Source: Bradyrhizobium sp. NFR13 (GTDB lineage: Bacteria > Pseudomonadota > Alphaproteobacteria > Rhizobiales > Xanthobacteraceae). From it: a stretch of 64,000 nucleotides of DNA. The DNA lies in assembly GCF_900114605.1 (NCBI RefSeq), contig NZ_FOTP01000001.1, positions 1,601,290-1,665,289 on the forward strand, written 5' to 3'. Below are positions 53,696 through 63,314 of the stretch, piece by piece. Each line of letters starts with the position of its first letter. The stretch's first letter is position 1. Below the pieces are notes generated by a model. The model did no database searches. It was not told where the DNA came from and saw nothing but the letters and a program-made list of their open reading frames with translations. The translations under genes and the position numbers were made by a program.

Positions 53696-53880
53696 CATGA
53701 CTGCGAGCAAGGTGCTGCACAGCCAGTTTGACATTGGGCTGTGCAGCAGGCGGGCAATCCCCACCGTGTTTGCTCTGCAGCATGTGGAAGTACACTTGAC
53801 ATGGATCGCGAAACGATCACGTTGGCCTCAATCAAGTGAACGCCGGCCCCAAATGGCGTCACGACATCAGGGAGGAACCA

Positions 53881-54846
53881 ATGTTCACAAGACGCGGTGT
53901 TCTGCTCTCTTCACTCGCAGGAGCGGTCGTGCTCAGCAACAGGTTTGCGGTCGGCAAGGCCGCGCAGCCGGCGACGCCGGTGAATTTCCAGGTGCCTGCG
54001 GACGCCTGCGACTGCCACACCCATATCCACGGCGATCCCGAAAAATTCCCGTTCTTTGCAGGCCGCGTCTACACGCCCGAACTGGCGTCGCCGGAGGAGA
54101 TGGCGGCGCTGCACAAGGCACTCGGTATCAAACGAGTTGTCATCGTCACACCCAGCATCTACGGCACGGATAATTCGGCAACCTTGTTCGGCATGAAAGC
54201 GCGCGGCAGCGATGCGCGTGGCGTCGCCGTCATCGACGACAAGACGCCGGAGAGTGAGCTCGATGCGATGAAAGATGCTGGCATTCGCGGTATGCGGATC
54301 AATCTCGCCACCAGCGGCGTGAGCGATCCGGCCATCGGCAAGCAGCGTCTGCTGGCTGCGATCGAGCGCATGAAGACGCGCGGCTGGCACATCCAGATGT
54401 TCACCAATCTGCCGCTGGTATCGTCGATCAAGGATGTCGTCGCCAGCGCGCCGATGCCGCTGGTGTTCGATCATTTCGGTGGCGCGGAAGCCAAGCTCGG
54501 GCTGGATCAGCCGGGCTTTGCCGACCTGCTCGACCTCGTCAAATCCGGCAAGGCCTATGTGAAGATCTCCGGCGCCTACCGCGCATCGACGCAGGGGCCG
54601 GACTATCCCGATGCGGCGCCGCTGGCGAAGGCGCTGATCGCGGCCAATCCGGAGCGGATCATCTGGGGCACCGACTGGCCGCATCCGGACTCGGTCACAC
54701 CGCCCGGCAGGAAGCCGACCGATGTCACGCCGCTCTATCAGATCGACGATGGCCGCCTGCTGAACCAGCTTGCGGTCTGGGCGCCCGATGCGGCGGTTCG
54801 CAAGACAATCCTGGTCGACAATCCCGCGCGGCTTTACGGCTTCTGA
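53881..54846 (+). CDS. Exported amidohydrolase-family protein (amidohydrolase 2)
   Basis: 321 residues. Tat-like signal (FTRRGVLLSSLAGAVVLSNR), then the metal motif DACDCHTHIHG, a mid-barrel His (PLVFDHFGGAEAKLG) and the late Asp (IIWGTDWPHPDSVTPPGRKP), the TIM-barrel lactonase/decarboxylase type. Likely hydrolyses a lactone or related dicarboxylate in the periplasm; substrate not assignable. Start follows GAGGAACC. Confidence 0.85.
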   Translation: MFTRRGVLLSSLAGAVVLSNRFAVGKAAQPATPVNFQVPADACDCHTHIHGDPEKFPFFAGRVYTPELASPEEMAALHKALGIKRVVIVTPSIYGTDNSATLFGMKARGSDARGVAVIDDKTPESELDAMKDAGIRGMRINLATSGVSDPAIGKQRLLAAIERMKTRGWHIQMFTNLPLVSSIKDVVASAPMPLVFDHFGGAEAKLGLDQPGFADLLDLVKSGKAYVKISGAYRASTQGPDYPDAAPLAKALIAANPERIIWGTDWPHPDSVTPPGRKPTDVTPLYQIDDGRLLNQLAVWAPDAAVRKTILVDNPARLYGF

Positions 54847-54877
54847 TTGCCGGCGCGCGCGGGCGTCTCTGGCCGCG

Positions 54878-55378
54878 TCAGCTTCGGATCATGTTGATCG
54901 AGACGTCGCGGATCTGGCCCTTGGAGCTGATCGAGACCAGCTGCTTGTTGCCCTTGGTGGTCAGCGTCAGGTTGGCGGCGAAGCCGGCGGCTTCGACGAA
55001 GACATCGATCTGGCCACCGCCGGCGCTGCCCTGCAGGTTGCCGAAAATATTGCGGCTGGCCTCGCCCCAAGTGCCGGTCACCTGATTGCCCTGGCTCTTC
55101 ACGTCGCTGCTTAGTTCGAACTTGTAGCTGTCACTTGCGCAGCGCAGCGACTGCTTCAGTGCAGTGCCGCCGACGACGTTGTAGGTGGCTCGGCAGCGAA
55201 TCTGTTCGGAAGAGCCGTCCGACAGCGACACGGTGCCGCTGCCGCTCCACGATCCGTTAAAGCCGGCAAAAGGGCTCGCCGACTGGGCCTGGCTCGCCGT
55301 CGCCGACAGCATCAGGATTGCGCCGACAGTGGCAGCCTTGAGCGTGTGTCCGATCAGATTTGCGCTGAATGAGGTCAT
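54878..55378 (-). CDS. Secreted protein of unknown function
   Basis: 166 residues. Signal peptide about 1-31 (AATVGAILMLSATASQAQ), then a beta-rich domain: FNGSWSGSGTVSLSDGSSEQ, IRCRATYNVVGGTALKQSLR, VTGTWGEASRNIFGN and GFAANLTLTTKGNKQLVSIS. The two Cys may pair. The pattern resembles small lipocalin-like exported proteins of rhizobia; no function known. It converges with the amidohydrolase gene. Confidence 0.75.
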   Translation of the reverse strand: MTSFSANLIGHTLKAATVGAILMLSATASQAQSASPFAGFNGSWSGSGTVSLSDGSSEQIRCRATYNVVGGTALKQSLRCASDSYKFELSSDVKSQGNQVTGTWGEASRNIFGNLQGSAGGGQIDVFVEAAGFAANLTLTTKGNKQLVSISSKGQIRDVSINMIRS

Positions 55379-55424
55379 GGTGATGGCTTTCTATGTCTGG
55401 GGATGTCGGAGGGGAGGGATGCGA

Positions 55425-55601
55425 TCAGGCGCGGCGCGTAAGCGTCAGATAGGCGAATTTCGCCGTCGGCGTATCAGAGGCGATCTGCGCGCCGTTGTAT
55501 GAAAAGGTGCCGATGCCCGGCAGGTCGTTCATCGCGGTGCCGGAGAATGACGGGCCGGCAAAGGCGAACGAGAAGGTAAAGATGAAACCGATGATGCGCA
55601 T
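55425..55601 (-). CDS. Short exported protein, unknown
   Basis: 58 residues: hydrophobic lead (IIGFIFTFSFAFAGPSFS), then a short mature part (GTFSYNGAQIASDTPTAK followed by LTLTRRA). Start at the ATG 55601 with AGGGACAG upstream; upstream extension has no coding character. It precedes the secreted-protein gene on the same strand by 46 nt. Reality of the gene is moderately likely. Confidence 0.5.
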   Translation of the reverse strand: MRIIGFIFTFSFAFAGPSFSGTAMNDLPGIGTFSYNGAQIASDTPTAKFAYLTLTRRA

Positions 55602-55743
55602 GTGACTGTCCCTGTTGGGCGGCGCTGTGTGCCGCTTCGTTGGACAGATGAATAACCATGCAAGGTTTCGGGCGGTCTGCGTCGAAACGGATAATGGTTT
55701 CGTCGAGGGATCGTTTTGTTTCGCCGAGCGCCTTGCCACGAAA

Positions 55744-55779
55744 CAAAAAAAGGCCGGGGCAGCGGTGCCGCCCCGGCCT
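55744..55779 (-). terminator. Rho-independent terminator of the deacetylase gene
   Basis: AGGCCGGGGC (55751-55760) pairs with GCCCCGGCCT (55770-55779) around a 9-nt loop; on the minus strand it is followed by a run of T (AAAAAA at 55745-55750 on plus). Confidence 0.85.
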
Positions 55780-55809
55780 GAATTTGGCTTAAACCAGTTA
55801 GATTAGCCG

Positions 55810-56871
55810 CTAGTCGACCGTCTGGATCACGTTGGAGATCGGGCGGGCGTTGCTGGTCTTCACCGGCTGCAGCTCGGCCGCGATCGCGGCATCATAGCTT
55901 GCGATCGTCGGCAGCGTATCCTTGGCGCGGATATGCACGACCTTGTAACCGCCGGCCTTGAGCTGGGCGAGCAGGTCCGGCACCGCGGCGGCGGACCACT
56001 TGTGCAGGTCATGCATCAGGATGATGCCCTTGCCCTTCTTCTTCAGCTTTTCCATCACCGAGGCGACCAGCTTGCCGGCATTGTGGATGCGGAAGTCCTC
56101 GGAATCGATGTCGATGGAGAAGGCGGCGATGTTGCGCTCGGCGAGATAGGCCTTCAGCTCCGCATTCTGGCGCAATTGCGGGAAACGGAAGAACGGCGAC
56201 AGCGGCTGTCCGGCCATCAGGGTGATGGCGCTGATGCCGCGCTCGATCTCGTCCTTGGCTTCCTGCGGGGTCTTGCTCGCCAGGTTCTGGTGCGACCAGG
56301 TATGGGTGCCCACCGAATGGCCGGCCGCGATCACCTGCTTCAGCACCGCGGGATGCCAGGTGGCATGTTTGCCGATCGGGAAGAACACGGCCTGCACGCA
56401 TTGCGCGCTGAGCGCAGCCAGCACGGCAGGCGTGGTCACCGGCCAGGGGCCATCGTCGAAGGTCAGCACGACTTCGCCGGGCTGCAGGAAGTCATAGTCG
56501 CGATATTGCGACATGCCGAGGCCGGGGCCGCCGGTGGTGTCGATCTGTACGGTGCGTGACACGCCGAGCGCGTTCGGATTGTTGCAGACGGGTTTGGCGA
56601 TGGCCGGGCGCTTCTCCACGGCCGGAGCGGCGGGTATCGGCGCGGCAGCCGGTGCGGCGGCGACGGCCTGCACGCGCGGCGGCGGCTCGGCAGGTGCGGT
56701 CGAGTTCGACTTCGGCGCGCGCGTGTCGATCGAGGCGGTGGTCAGCTCGCCCTTATCGGCTTTGGCGCTGGTCTGAGCGCCGGCGGGACCGAAGAAATGC
56801 CAGGCGCCAGCGCCTGCGGCGACAACCGCCGTGAAAGAACCTGCAACGATCAAAAAAGGAAGTTTACGCAT
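55810..56871 (-). CDS. Polysaccharide deacetylase (NodB-like), membrane-anchored or secreted
   Basis: 353 residues. Signal/anchor at about 3-22 (LPFLIVAGSFTAVVAAGAGA), Pro/Ala linker, then the NodB domain: VVLTFDDGPWPV (motif 1, Asp-Asp), HSVGTHTWSHQNL (motif 2, both His), FFRFPQLRQ-type motif 3 and IILMHDLHKW near the end. Removes N-acetyl groups from a cell-wall or surface glycan. ATG 56871 follows GGAG; GTG 56877 is less likely. Confidence 0.88.
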   Translation of the reverse strand: MRKLPFLIVAGSFTAVVAAGAGAWHFFGPAGAQTSAKADKGELTTASIDTRAPKSNSTAPAEPPPRVQAVAAAPAAAPIPAAPAVEKRPAIAKPVCNNPNALGVSRTVQIDTTGGPGLGMSQYRDYDFLQPGEVVLTFDDGPWPVTTPAVLAALSAQCVQAVFFPIGKHATWHPAVLKQVIAAGHSVGTHTWSHQNLASKTPQEAKDEIERGISAITLMAGQPLSPFFRFPQLRQNAELKAYLAERNIAAFSIDIDSEDFRIHNAGKLVASVMEKLKKKGKGIILMHDLHKWSAAAVPDLLAQLKAGGYKVVHIRAKDTLPTIASYDAAIAAELQPVKTSNARPISNVIQTVD

Positions 56872-56986
56872 AATCACTCCGGCGCCCGAGGCCCACCTCG
56901 TTTCACCATTGAGCGAAATAGTTAATCACGCGTATGCGCGGCGCACTCTCAACGAGAAAATTTGAATTTGTTCAACGCAGTGCGCG

Positions 56987-57391
56987 TTAGGCCGGTACGA
57001 TGACCTTGCCGATCGGCCATAGCGCGATGCCGGCGAGCTTCAGATGTGCCCAGGCAAAGGGAATGCCGACGATGGTGATCGCCAGGGCCAGCGCCGCCAG
57101 GAGATGACCGATCGCCAGCCACCAGCCTGCCAGCACCAGCCAGATGATGTTGCCGATCAGGCCGAGCATGCCGGTGCCGATGTCGCCGCGGCCGGTAACG
57201 GTTTCACGGTCGACGGCGCGCTGGCCGAAGGGCAGCAGCGTATAGGCGGCAATATTGAAGGCGGCGCGGGCCCAGGGCAGGCCGATGATGGTGATGGCCA
57301 TGACAATGGCTGCGATCAGCCAGCCGACCGCCATTCCCAATCCGCCGAACACGATCCAGAGGATATTCAGAAACAGCGGGACGACGGGCAT
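56987..57391 (-). CDS. YccF-family inner-membrane protein
   Basis: 134 residues made of two similar halves with membrane helices: ILWIVFGGLGMAVGWLIAAI, then ITIIGLPWARAAFNIAAYTL and the repeat NIIWLVLAGWWLAIGHLLAA, ITIVGIPFAWAHLKLAGIAL. The double ITI(I/V)GIP motif marks YccF. Function unknown. A 115-nt gap separates it from the deacetylase gene's start. Confidence 0.88.
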   Translation of the reverse strand: MPVVPLFLNILWIVFGGLGMAVGWLIAAIVMAITIIGLPWARAAFNIAAYTLLPFGQRAVDRETVTGRGDIGTGMLGLIGNIIWLVLAGWWLAIGHLLAALALAITIVGIPFAWAHLKLAGIALWPIGKVIVPA

Positions 57392-57485
57392 GGGGTCTCT
57401 CTGGTGATGTTCAGCGCGTGGTTTTCAGTCCCTTAACAGATGGGATGTGGTTGCGGCATGACAATGACGGGGAGAGGGCGGTGCC

Positions 57486-59330
57486 TCAATATCCCCGGCC
57501 GCCGGCGCGGGAATAGGCCGGGCGAGCATCTGCTGCCGGGCGAGCCGATGATGCGCCGCGCACGTCGCTGCTGGTGCGCGCCTGTGGCTGCAGTTCTTCA
57601 AGAAAGATCGGCTTGGAGAAATAATAGCCCTGCGCATAGCGGATCTTGGTCGCGGCCTGAAGATAGGCCAGTTCCTCGAAGGTCTCGACGCCTTCGGCGA
57701 TCACGGTCATGCCCAGCGCTTCGCTGAGCGACTCGATGGCGCGGAGGATGCCCTGGCTGCGCGGGCGCTTGTGAATGTCCGTGATGAAGGAGCGGTCGAT
57801 CTTGATCTCGTCGGCGGTGATATCCGCCAGCGCCGACAGCGACGAATAGCCGACGCCGAAATCGTCGATGGAGATGCCGACGCCGAGCGCGCGGAACATC
57901 GGCAGGATGTCGTCCTGGAAATGCGTCTTGGCGACGAATGCGTCTTCAGTCACTTCGACCATGAAGCGCGTCGGACAACCGGTCTCCTCGATCGCTCTTG
58001 CAAAGGCGCGCATGAATTCCGGATTGCCAGCCTGTTTGGCGGCGACGTTGATGCTGATAGTGGCCGTGGCGCCGAAAGTCTCGTCGATCAGGTCGATCGA
58101 CTTCATGATTTCGGCAAGCACCAGATGGGTGAGCTCGTCAATCAAGCCGAGTTCGACGGCCAGATTAATGAAGGTGCTGGGCGCCTGGATCACGCCATCG
58201 TCGTTACGCAGCCGCACCAGGGCCTCGATACCCTTGATCTCCAGGCTGCGGATATCGACCTTCGGCTGAAACGCGCAGCAGAACCTCTTGTCGAGAATCG
58301 CCAGCCGCAATGACTGTTCGGTGGCCATGCGGGTCAGCGCCTCGCTCTCCATGCTGGAGTCGAAGAACACCGCAGCGCCCTTGGTCTCATTCTTCACGCG
58401 ATACATCGCGATATCGGCGTTCTGATGCAGCGCGTCGTAGTTGCGGCCGTGTTCGGGATGGAGGCTGACACCGATCGAGGCGGAGGCGAATATTTCTGAG
58501 CCGTCGATGAAAAACGGAGCGCGCAGCCGCTGTACCAGCAGCTCCAGATATTCGGCGACCTCCTGCTGGCTCTGGATCGGGTTCAGCAGCAGCAGGAATT
58601 CGTCACCGGAAATCCGCGACAGCATGTCGGTGCCGCGCAGGTCGAGCGCCAGTCGCTTGGCGAACTGCACCAGCAGCGCATCACCGACGCTGTGACCGTA
58701 ATAGTCGTTGATGTGCTTGAAATTGTCGATGTCGAGGAAGGCCAGCGCGAAATGTGATGTCTCGCCGGAATGGCCAATGATGTCGCCGACATGTTTCTCG
58801 ATCACGCGCCGCGTGGGCAGATCGGTCAGCTCGTCGTAATAGGCGCGACGAAACAGCTCTTCTTCCATCTCTTTCTGCCGGCTCACGTCGGTGGCACTGG
58901 ACAGCAGCACGCTGCGATCACCGATACGCGCCGGACGATGCGTGGTCAGGAACACGCGCCTGTCGCGTTCGGAATTGACGCGTTCCTCGAACACCGCGGA
59001 GCGGCCGGACTGCAGCAGGTCGAGTGCAGTCATGCGTCGATGCGTCAGTGCCTGCACCAGAAAATGCGATTGCGGATCGGGTCTGTTGAATTGGTCTGCC
59101 GATGCATTGAACTGGATGGCCGCGGCGTCATTCACCAGCAGAAAGTCGCCCCGATCGTCTTGCACAGTGACGGAGGCCGGCAGCATGCGTACGATCTCGC
59201 GCAGCATCTCCAATTCGCGTGCGGCATCGCTGTCCACGAATCCGGTAGCAGCCTCGGTGGAAGAGGTTGCGGTCGGGCGGTCGCTGTCCATTGGAGAGGC
59301 CGACGAGCCTGGGGCGGATGCGTTCTGCAT
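57486..59330 (-). CDS. PAS-GGDEF-EAL protein (cyclic-di-GMP turnover)
   Basis: About 614 residues. PAS-like sensor (MLPASVTVQDDRGDFLLVND), GGDEF domain with RISGDEF in place of GGDEF (a common active variant), and EAL domain with IEALVRLRND, DDFGVGYSSLSALADI and VIAEGVETFEELAY, all catalytic motifs present, so phosphodiesterase activity is likely. No membrane helix. ATG 59330 is chosen over a TTG six codons earlier; ribosome-binding site weak. Cyclic-di-GMP often controls motility, but no direct link is visible. Confidence 0.88.
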   Translation of the reverse strand: MQNASAPGSSASPMDSDRPTATSSTEAATGFVDSDAARELEMLREIVRMLPASVTVQDDRGDFLLVNDAAAIQFNASADQFNRPDPQSHFLVQALTHRRMTALDLLQSGRSAVFEERVNSERDRRVFLTTHRPARIGDRSVLLSSATDVSRQKEMEEELFRRAYYDELTDLPTRRVIEKHVGDIIGHSGETSHFALAFLDIDNFKHINDYYGHSVGDALLVQFAKRLALDLRGTDMLSRISGDEFLLLLNPIQSQQEVAEYLELLVQRLRAPFFIDGSEIFASASIGVSLHPEHGRNYDALHQNADIAMYRVKNETKGAAVFFDSSMESEALTRMATEQSLRLAILDKRFCCAFQPKVDIRSLEIKGIEALVRLRNDDGVIQAPSTFINLAVELGLIDELTHLVLAEIMKSIDLIDETFGATATISINVAAKQAGNPEFMRAFARAIEETGCPTRFMVEVTEDAFVAKTHFQDDILPMFRALGVGISIDDFGVGYSSLSALADITADEIKIDRSFITDIHKRPRSQGILRAIESLSEALGMTVIAEGVETFEELAYLQAATKIRYAQGYYFSKPIFLEELQPQARTSSDVRGASSARPAADARPAYSRAGGRGY

Positions 59331-59348
59331 GGTGGCCGAGCCTCGCAA

Positions 59349-59819
59349 AACGCCTTGTCGATTTGGTTAAATCGGTTCGCAAAACGCGGGTAGTTGTGTA
59401 AATGCCGCACGATTTGGAGCGGTAGCGGTGCTGACGTCATTAACAAAGCGTCAATGACGGCGGCGAAAGCGCCAGATTGCTCAATGACGGCCTGTACGAT
59501 CATTCTCATGATGAGCCTTTGAGCAAAACAATCTGAGTGTCATACGCCGCGATCTCAGCATGAAATTCTCCATTCAGTCGCGCTGATCGCCGGTCGGGCT
59601 CTTGCATTCCGACCCACGCGGTTGTGATCGCTGCAGGATGCAGGATTGGTGGAGAAAAATGCGCTGCATATGCCCGGAAGTTTGAAAGGAACGCCTCGTC
59701 ATTGACGTAAGTCACAGTGCGCACGTCGCTATTTTTCCGGGCCACTCGACAGACTTATGTCATGACACCATCCTCTCGCGGTGCCGCAATGGTCGCCCGA
59801 TGCGAGAGAGACGTCGCCG
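59349..59819. other. Intergenic stretch between divergent genes
   Basis: About 470 nt holding the promoters of the GGDEF-EAL gene (minus) and the ssu operon (plus). One 79-codon minus-strand frame (59506-59745) lacks a convincing start or family and is not called. No obvious operator recognised. Confidence 0.4.
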
Positions 59820-60977
59820 ATGAGCAATCCATCCAAAGCCAATGTTCTCTGGTTCCTGCCGACCCACGGCGATGGACGCTATTTGGCATCCACCCATGGG
59901 GCGCGAGACATCGACTTCAAATATCTCCGTCAGATCGCGCAGGCTGCCGATCAGCTGGGCTATTTCGGCGTGCTGCTGCCGACCGGGCGCAGCTGCGAGG
60001 ATTCATGGGTGGTTGCATCTGCCGTGGCCCCATGGACCGAACAGCTTCGCTATCTCGTGGCCGTCCGGCCGGGCCTGCAATCGCCGAGCGTCGCTGCGCG
60101 CATGACCGCGACGCTGGACCGCGTCACCAACGGTCGTCTCCTGATCAATGTCGTGACGGGCGGCGATCCCGTCGAGAACAAGGGCGATGGCATCTTCCTG
60201 CCGCATGACGAGCGTTATGCCGTCACCCGCGAATTCCTCAACGTCTATAATGACCTGCTGGCCGGCAAGACCGTCAATGTCCAGGGCAAGCATATCCAGA
60301 TCGAGGACGGTCGCCTGATATTCCCGCCGGTGCAGTCGCCGCGCCCGCCGCTCTATTTCGGCGGCTCGTCGGATGCTGGCATCGATGTCGCGGTGGACAC
60401 CGTCGACAAATATCTCACCTGGGGGGAGCCGCCGGCGCTGGTCGCCGAGAAGGTCGCGCGCGTCAAGGCTGCCGCCGAAAAGCGCGGCCGCAAGCTGTCT
60501 TTCGGCATCCGTCTTCATGTGGTCGTGCGCGAGACCAATGAGGCGGCATGGAAGGCCGCCGACGAACTCATTCAATATGTCACGGACGACGTCATCGCGA
60601 ATGCGCAGAAGACATTGGCCCGGCAGGATTCGGTCGGCCAGCAGCGCATGATGCAGCTGCATGGCGGACGTCGCGACAAGCTCGAGATCAGCCCGAACCT
60701 CTGGGCTGGTGTTGGCCTCGTGCGTGGTGGCGCCGGTACGGCGCTGGTCGGCGATGCGCAGACGGTGGCCGCGCGCATCAAGGAATATCAGGACGTCGGT
60801 GTCGATACCTTCATCATGTCCGGCTATCCGCATCTCGAGGAAGCCTATCGCTTCGCCGAGCTCGTCTTCCCGCTGTTGTCGCTGCAGCAGCATGACAACG
60901 TCACATCGCTACGCTCGCGCACCGGCCCGGTCGGCGAAATCGTCGCCAATGAGCATCGCGCGCAGAGCGCCTCGTAA
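59820..60977 (+). CDS. ssuD: FMNH2-dependent alkanesulfonate monooxygenase
   Basis: 385 residues. Cleaves C1-C14 alkanesulfonates to aldehyde and sulfite. Luciferase-like fold: [56 protein letters not shown] and [18 protein letters not shown] all match SsuD. ATG 59820 after a GAGAGAG. First gene of ssuD-ssuC-ssuB-flavin reductase; the FMNH2 supplier is the last gene. Confidence 0.92.
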   Translation: MSNPSKANVLWFLPTHGDGRYLASTHGARDIDFKYLRQIAQAADQLGYFGVLLPTGRSCEDSWVVASAVAPWTEQLRYLVAVRPGLQSPSVAARMTATLDRVTNGRLLINVVTGGDPVENKGDGIFLPHDERYAVTREFLNVYNDLLAGKTVNVQGKHIQIEDGRLIFPPVQSPRPPLYFGGSSDAGIDVAVDTVDKYLTWGEPPALVAEKVARVKAAAEKRGRKLSFGIRLHVVVRETNEAAWKAADELIQYVTDDVIANAQKTLARQDSVGQQRMMQLHGGRRDKLEISPNLWAGVGLVRGGAGTALVGDAQTVAARIKEYQDVGVDTFIMSGYPHLEEAYRFAELVFPLLSLQQHDNVTSLRSRTGPVGEIVANEHRAQSAS

Positions 60978-60995
60978 TTCCGATAGGCACCCATC

Positions 60996-61802
60996 ATGAG
61001 CATCGTTGAAATCCTTCCCCGCGTTCGCAGCTTTCGTTTGCCGCGCATCGATGGCCTCACCCAGTGGATCGTGCCACTGGTCATCTTGCTAGTGTGGCAG
61101 GCCGCTTGCGTGACCGGTTACGTGCCGGCGCGGGTGATGCCGGCGCCGACCGATGTTGCCCTGGCTGGGTGGAAGTTGCTGGTCTCGGGTGAACTCGCCC
61201 AGAATATCTGGGTGTCGTTCTGGCGTGCGTCCGTCGGATTCCTGATCGGTGGCAGCATCGGCTTTGCCTTCGGTCTCGCCAACGGTCTGTCTCAGCTCAG
61301 CAGCAAGCTCACCGACACGACGCTGCAGATGGTGCGCAACGTGCCGCATCTGGCGCTGATCCCGCTCGTCATCCTGTGGTTCGGCATCGATGAATCGGCC
61401 AAGCTGTTCCTGGTCGCGCTTGGCGTATTCTTCCCGATCTATCTCAACACGCTGCACGGCATTCGCACGGTCGATCCGCAGCTGATCGAGATGGGCCGCA
61501 TTTACGGCATGCGCAACAGCGAACTGTTCCGCCGCGTGATCTTCCCGGGCGCGCTGCCATCGATCTTCGTCGGCGTGCGCTTTGCGCTCGGCATCATGTG
61601 GTTGACGTTGATCGTGGCCGAAACAATCGCGGCCTCGTCGGGCCTTGGCTACATGGCGATGCAGGCACGCGAATTCATGCAGATCGACGTCGTGGTGCTC
61701 AGCATCCTGATCTATGCGCTGCTGGGTAAGGTCGCCGACAGCGCCTCGCGCGGGCTGGAACGGCTGACATTGTCCTGGCACCCGGCTTTTCAGAAACATT
61801 GA
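60996..61802 (+). CDS. ssuC: Aliphatic sulfonate ABC transporter permease
   Basis: 268 residues, about six membrane helices (first near 27-43: [20 protein letters not shown]). The cytosolic EAA-type loop reads [23 protein letters not shown] permease family; with ssuD/ssuB the sulfonate role is well supported. Overlaps a possible TTG start of ssuB. Confidence 0.9.
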   Translation: MSIVEILPRVRSFRLPRIDGLTQWIVPLVILLVWQAACVTGYVPARVMPAPTDVALAGWKLLVSGELAQNIWVSFWRASVGFLIGGSIGFAFGLANGLSQLSSKLTDTTLQMVRNVPHLALIPLVILWFGIDESAKLFLVALGVFFPIYLNTLHGIRTVDPQLIEMGRIYGMRNSELFRRVIFPGALPSIFVGVRFALGIMWLTLIVAETIAASSGLGYMAMQAREFMQIDVVVLSILIYALLGKVADSASRGLERLTLSWHPAFQKH

Positions 61803-61828
61803 GCGAAATTCGGAAGCGAGAATTTGAA

Positions 61829-62686
61829 ATGACCGTGCAACAGTCTCTTCGCCTCAGCCATGCCGATGCTCAGGTCATCGATGCGCCCGTCGATTTCGAA
61901 CAGGCCCGCGCCACGCAGGCGCGGCGTCCGTCCGAGCAGAAGTCCCGTGGACTGTCGCTGACCATTCGTGGTCTCCGCAAATCCTTCGGCAGCAATGAAG
62001 TGCTGCGCGGCGTCGATCTGCATATTCCTGCCGGCCAGTTCGTCGCCATTGTCGGCCAGAGCGGCTGCGGCAAGAGCACGCTGCTCCGCTTGATCGCAGG
62101 CCTCGACGCGCCGACTGCCGGCACGATCAGCTTTGGTGAGGAAACCCGCCCGGAGGACATCCGCGTGATGTTCCAGGAACCGCGCCTGCTGCCATGGGCC
62201 AGCGTGCTCTCGAATGTGGAAGTTGGCCTGGGGACCGACCGGACATCTGCCGATGCCAAGGCGCGCGCCGAAAGTGCATTGACGGAAGTCGGTCTCGCCG
62301 AGAAGCGCGATCAATGGCCGTCCGTCTTGTCAGGTGGCCAGAAGCAGCGTGTCGCGCTGGCGCGGGCATTGGTCAGCCATCCGCGTGTGCTGGCGCTCGA
62401 TGAGCCGCTCGGCGCACTCGATGCGCTGACGCGGATTTCTATGCAGCAGCTGCTCGGTCGCGTGTGGCACGATCAGACCTTCACCTCGATTCTGGTGACG
62501 CACGACGTGTCCGAGGCCGTGGCGCTGGCAGATCGCGTGCTTGTGATTGAAGACGGCCGTATCGCGCACGATATCAATGTCGATATCGCCCGGCCGCGGC
62601 AGCGCGGCTCGGCAGATCTTGCGGCGCTGGAAGGTTCGATCCTGCGCAATCTGCTCGGCCCGGGAGCCGACGCCACTGGTTTGTGA
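61829..62686 (+). CDS. ssuB: Aliphatic sulfonate ABC transporter ATPase
   Basis: 285 residues. Walker [14 protein letters not shown]-loop [13 protein letters not shown], signature [15 protein letters not shown], Walker [14 protein letters not shown]-loop [10 protein letters not shown]. Energises SsuC. Start ATG 61829; TTG at 61799 overlapping the ssuC stop would add ten residues. The N-terminal extension of about 50 residues before the ABC domain is usual for SsuB of this group. Confidence 0.92.
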   Translation: MTVQQSLRLSHADAQVIDAPVDFEQARATQARRPSEQKSRGLSLTIRGLRKSFGSNEVLRGVDLHIPAGQFVAIVGQSGCGKSTLLRLIAGLDAPTAGTISFGEETRPEDIRVMFQEPRLLPWASVLSNVEVGLGTDRTSADAKARAESALTEVGLAEKRDQWPSVLSGGQKQRVALARALVSHPRVLALDEPLGALDALTRISMQQLLGRVWHDQTFTSILVTHDVSEAVALADRVLVIEDGRIAHDINVDIARPRQRGSADLAALEGSILRNLLGPGADATGL

Positions 62687-62711
62687 GACTATTGTGACCT
62701 GCGAGGCTGCC

Positions 62712-63314
62712 ATGAATTCCGTCGTTCGTAACATCGTTGTCGATCGCGAGGTTTCCTCTGGTCGCGAGGTCTCTTCGCAGGAATTCCGTGGCGCCATGCG
62801 AGTGCTGGCCGGCGGTGTCAGCGTGATCACCGTCGGGCGCGGCAAGGACATCACCGGCATGACAGTGACATCGGTCTCGTCGCTGTCGGTCGATCCACCG
62901 ACGCTGATCGTCAGCGTCAACAGGGAGTCGTCGTCCTGGCCGCTGCTACAACGCTACGGCGCCTTCGGCGTCAACATTCTGTCGGCTGATCAGCTCGACG
63001 TGGCTGAGCGGTTCTCGGGCAAGGGTGGATTGAAGGGCGCAGAGCGTTTCGCCGGAGCGCAGTGGGTGACCCGGGCAACCGGCGTGCCGCTGCTGGCGGG
63101 CAGCCTTGCGGCGATCGATTGCGACGTCGAGGAAGTCATCGAACGCCACTCCCACGCCATCGTCATCGGCCGCGTCCGTGATGTCATCACCTCCGTCCCG
63201 CACACCGCGCTGACCTACTGGGACGGGCAATATGTGGCGATCGACCAGAACGAGGACAATCTGAAACTCGCCGAAGTCAGCGTGCCCAGTATGCGGGCGC
63301 TCAGGGAGATTTGA
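62712..63314 (+). CDS. Flavin reductase family protein
   Basis: 200 residues. Flavin_reduct (DIM6/NTAB) fold: FRGAMRVLAGGVSVITVGRG, TGMTVTSVSSLSVDPPTLIV, YGAFGVNILSADQLDVAERF and HSHAIVIGRVRDV. It probably supplies reduced FMN to SsuD. It is not the SsuE (flavodoxin-like) type. Start ATG 62712, 25 nt after ssuB; last gene of the operon. Confidence 0.88.
   Translation: MNSVVRNIVVDREVSSGREVSSQEFRGAMRVLAGGVSVITVGRGKDITGMTVTSVSSLSVDPPTLIVSVNRESSSWPLLQRYGAFGVNILSADQLDVAERFSGKGGLKGAERFAGAQWVTRATGVPLLAGSLAAIDCDVEEVIERHSHAIVIGRVRDVITSVPHTALTYWDGQYVAIDQNEDNLKLAEVSVPSMRALREI

Noticed and set aside
59506..59745. 79-codon minus-strand frame before ssuD
   Set aside because: No recognised family, weak start context, and it occupies the divergent promoter region. 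It could still be a small gene but evidence is too thin.
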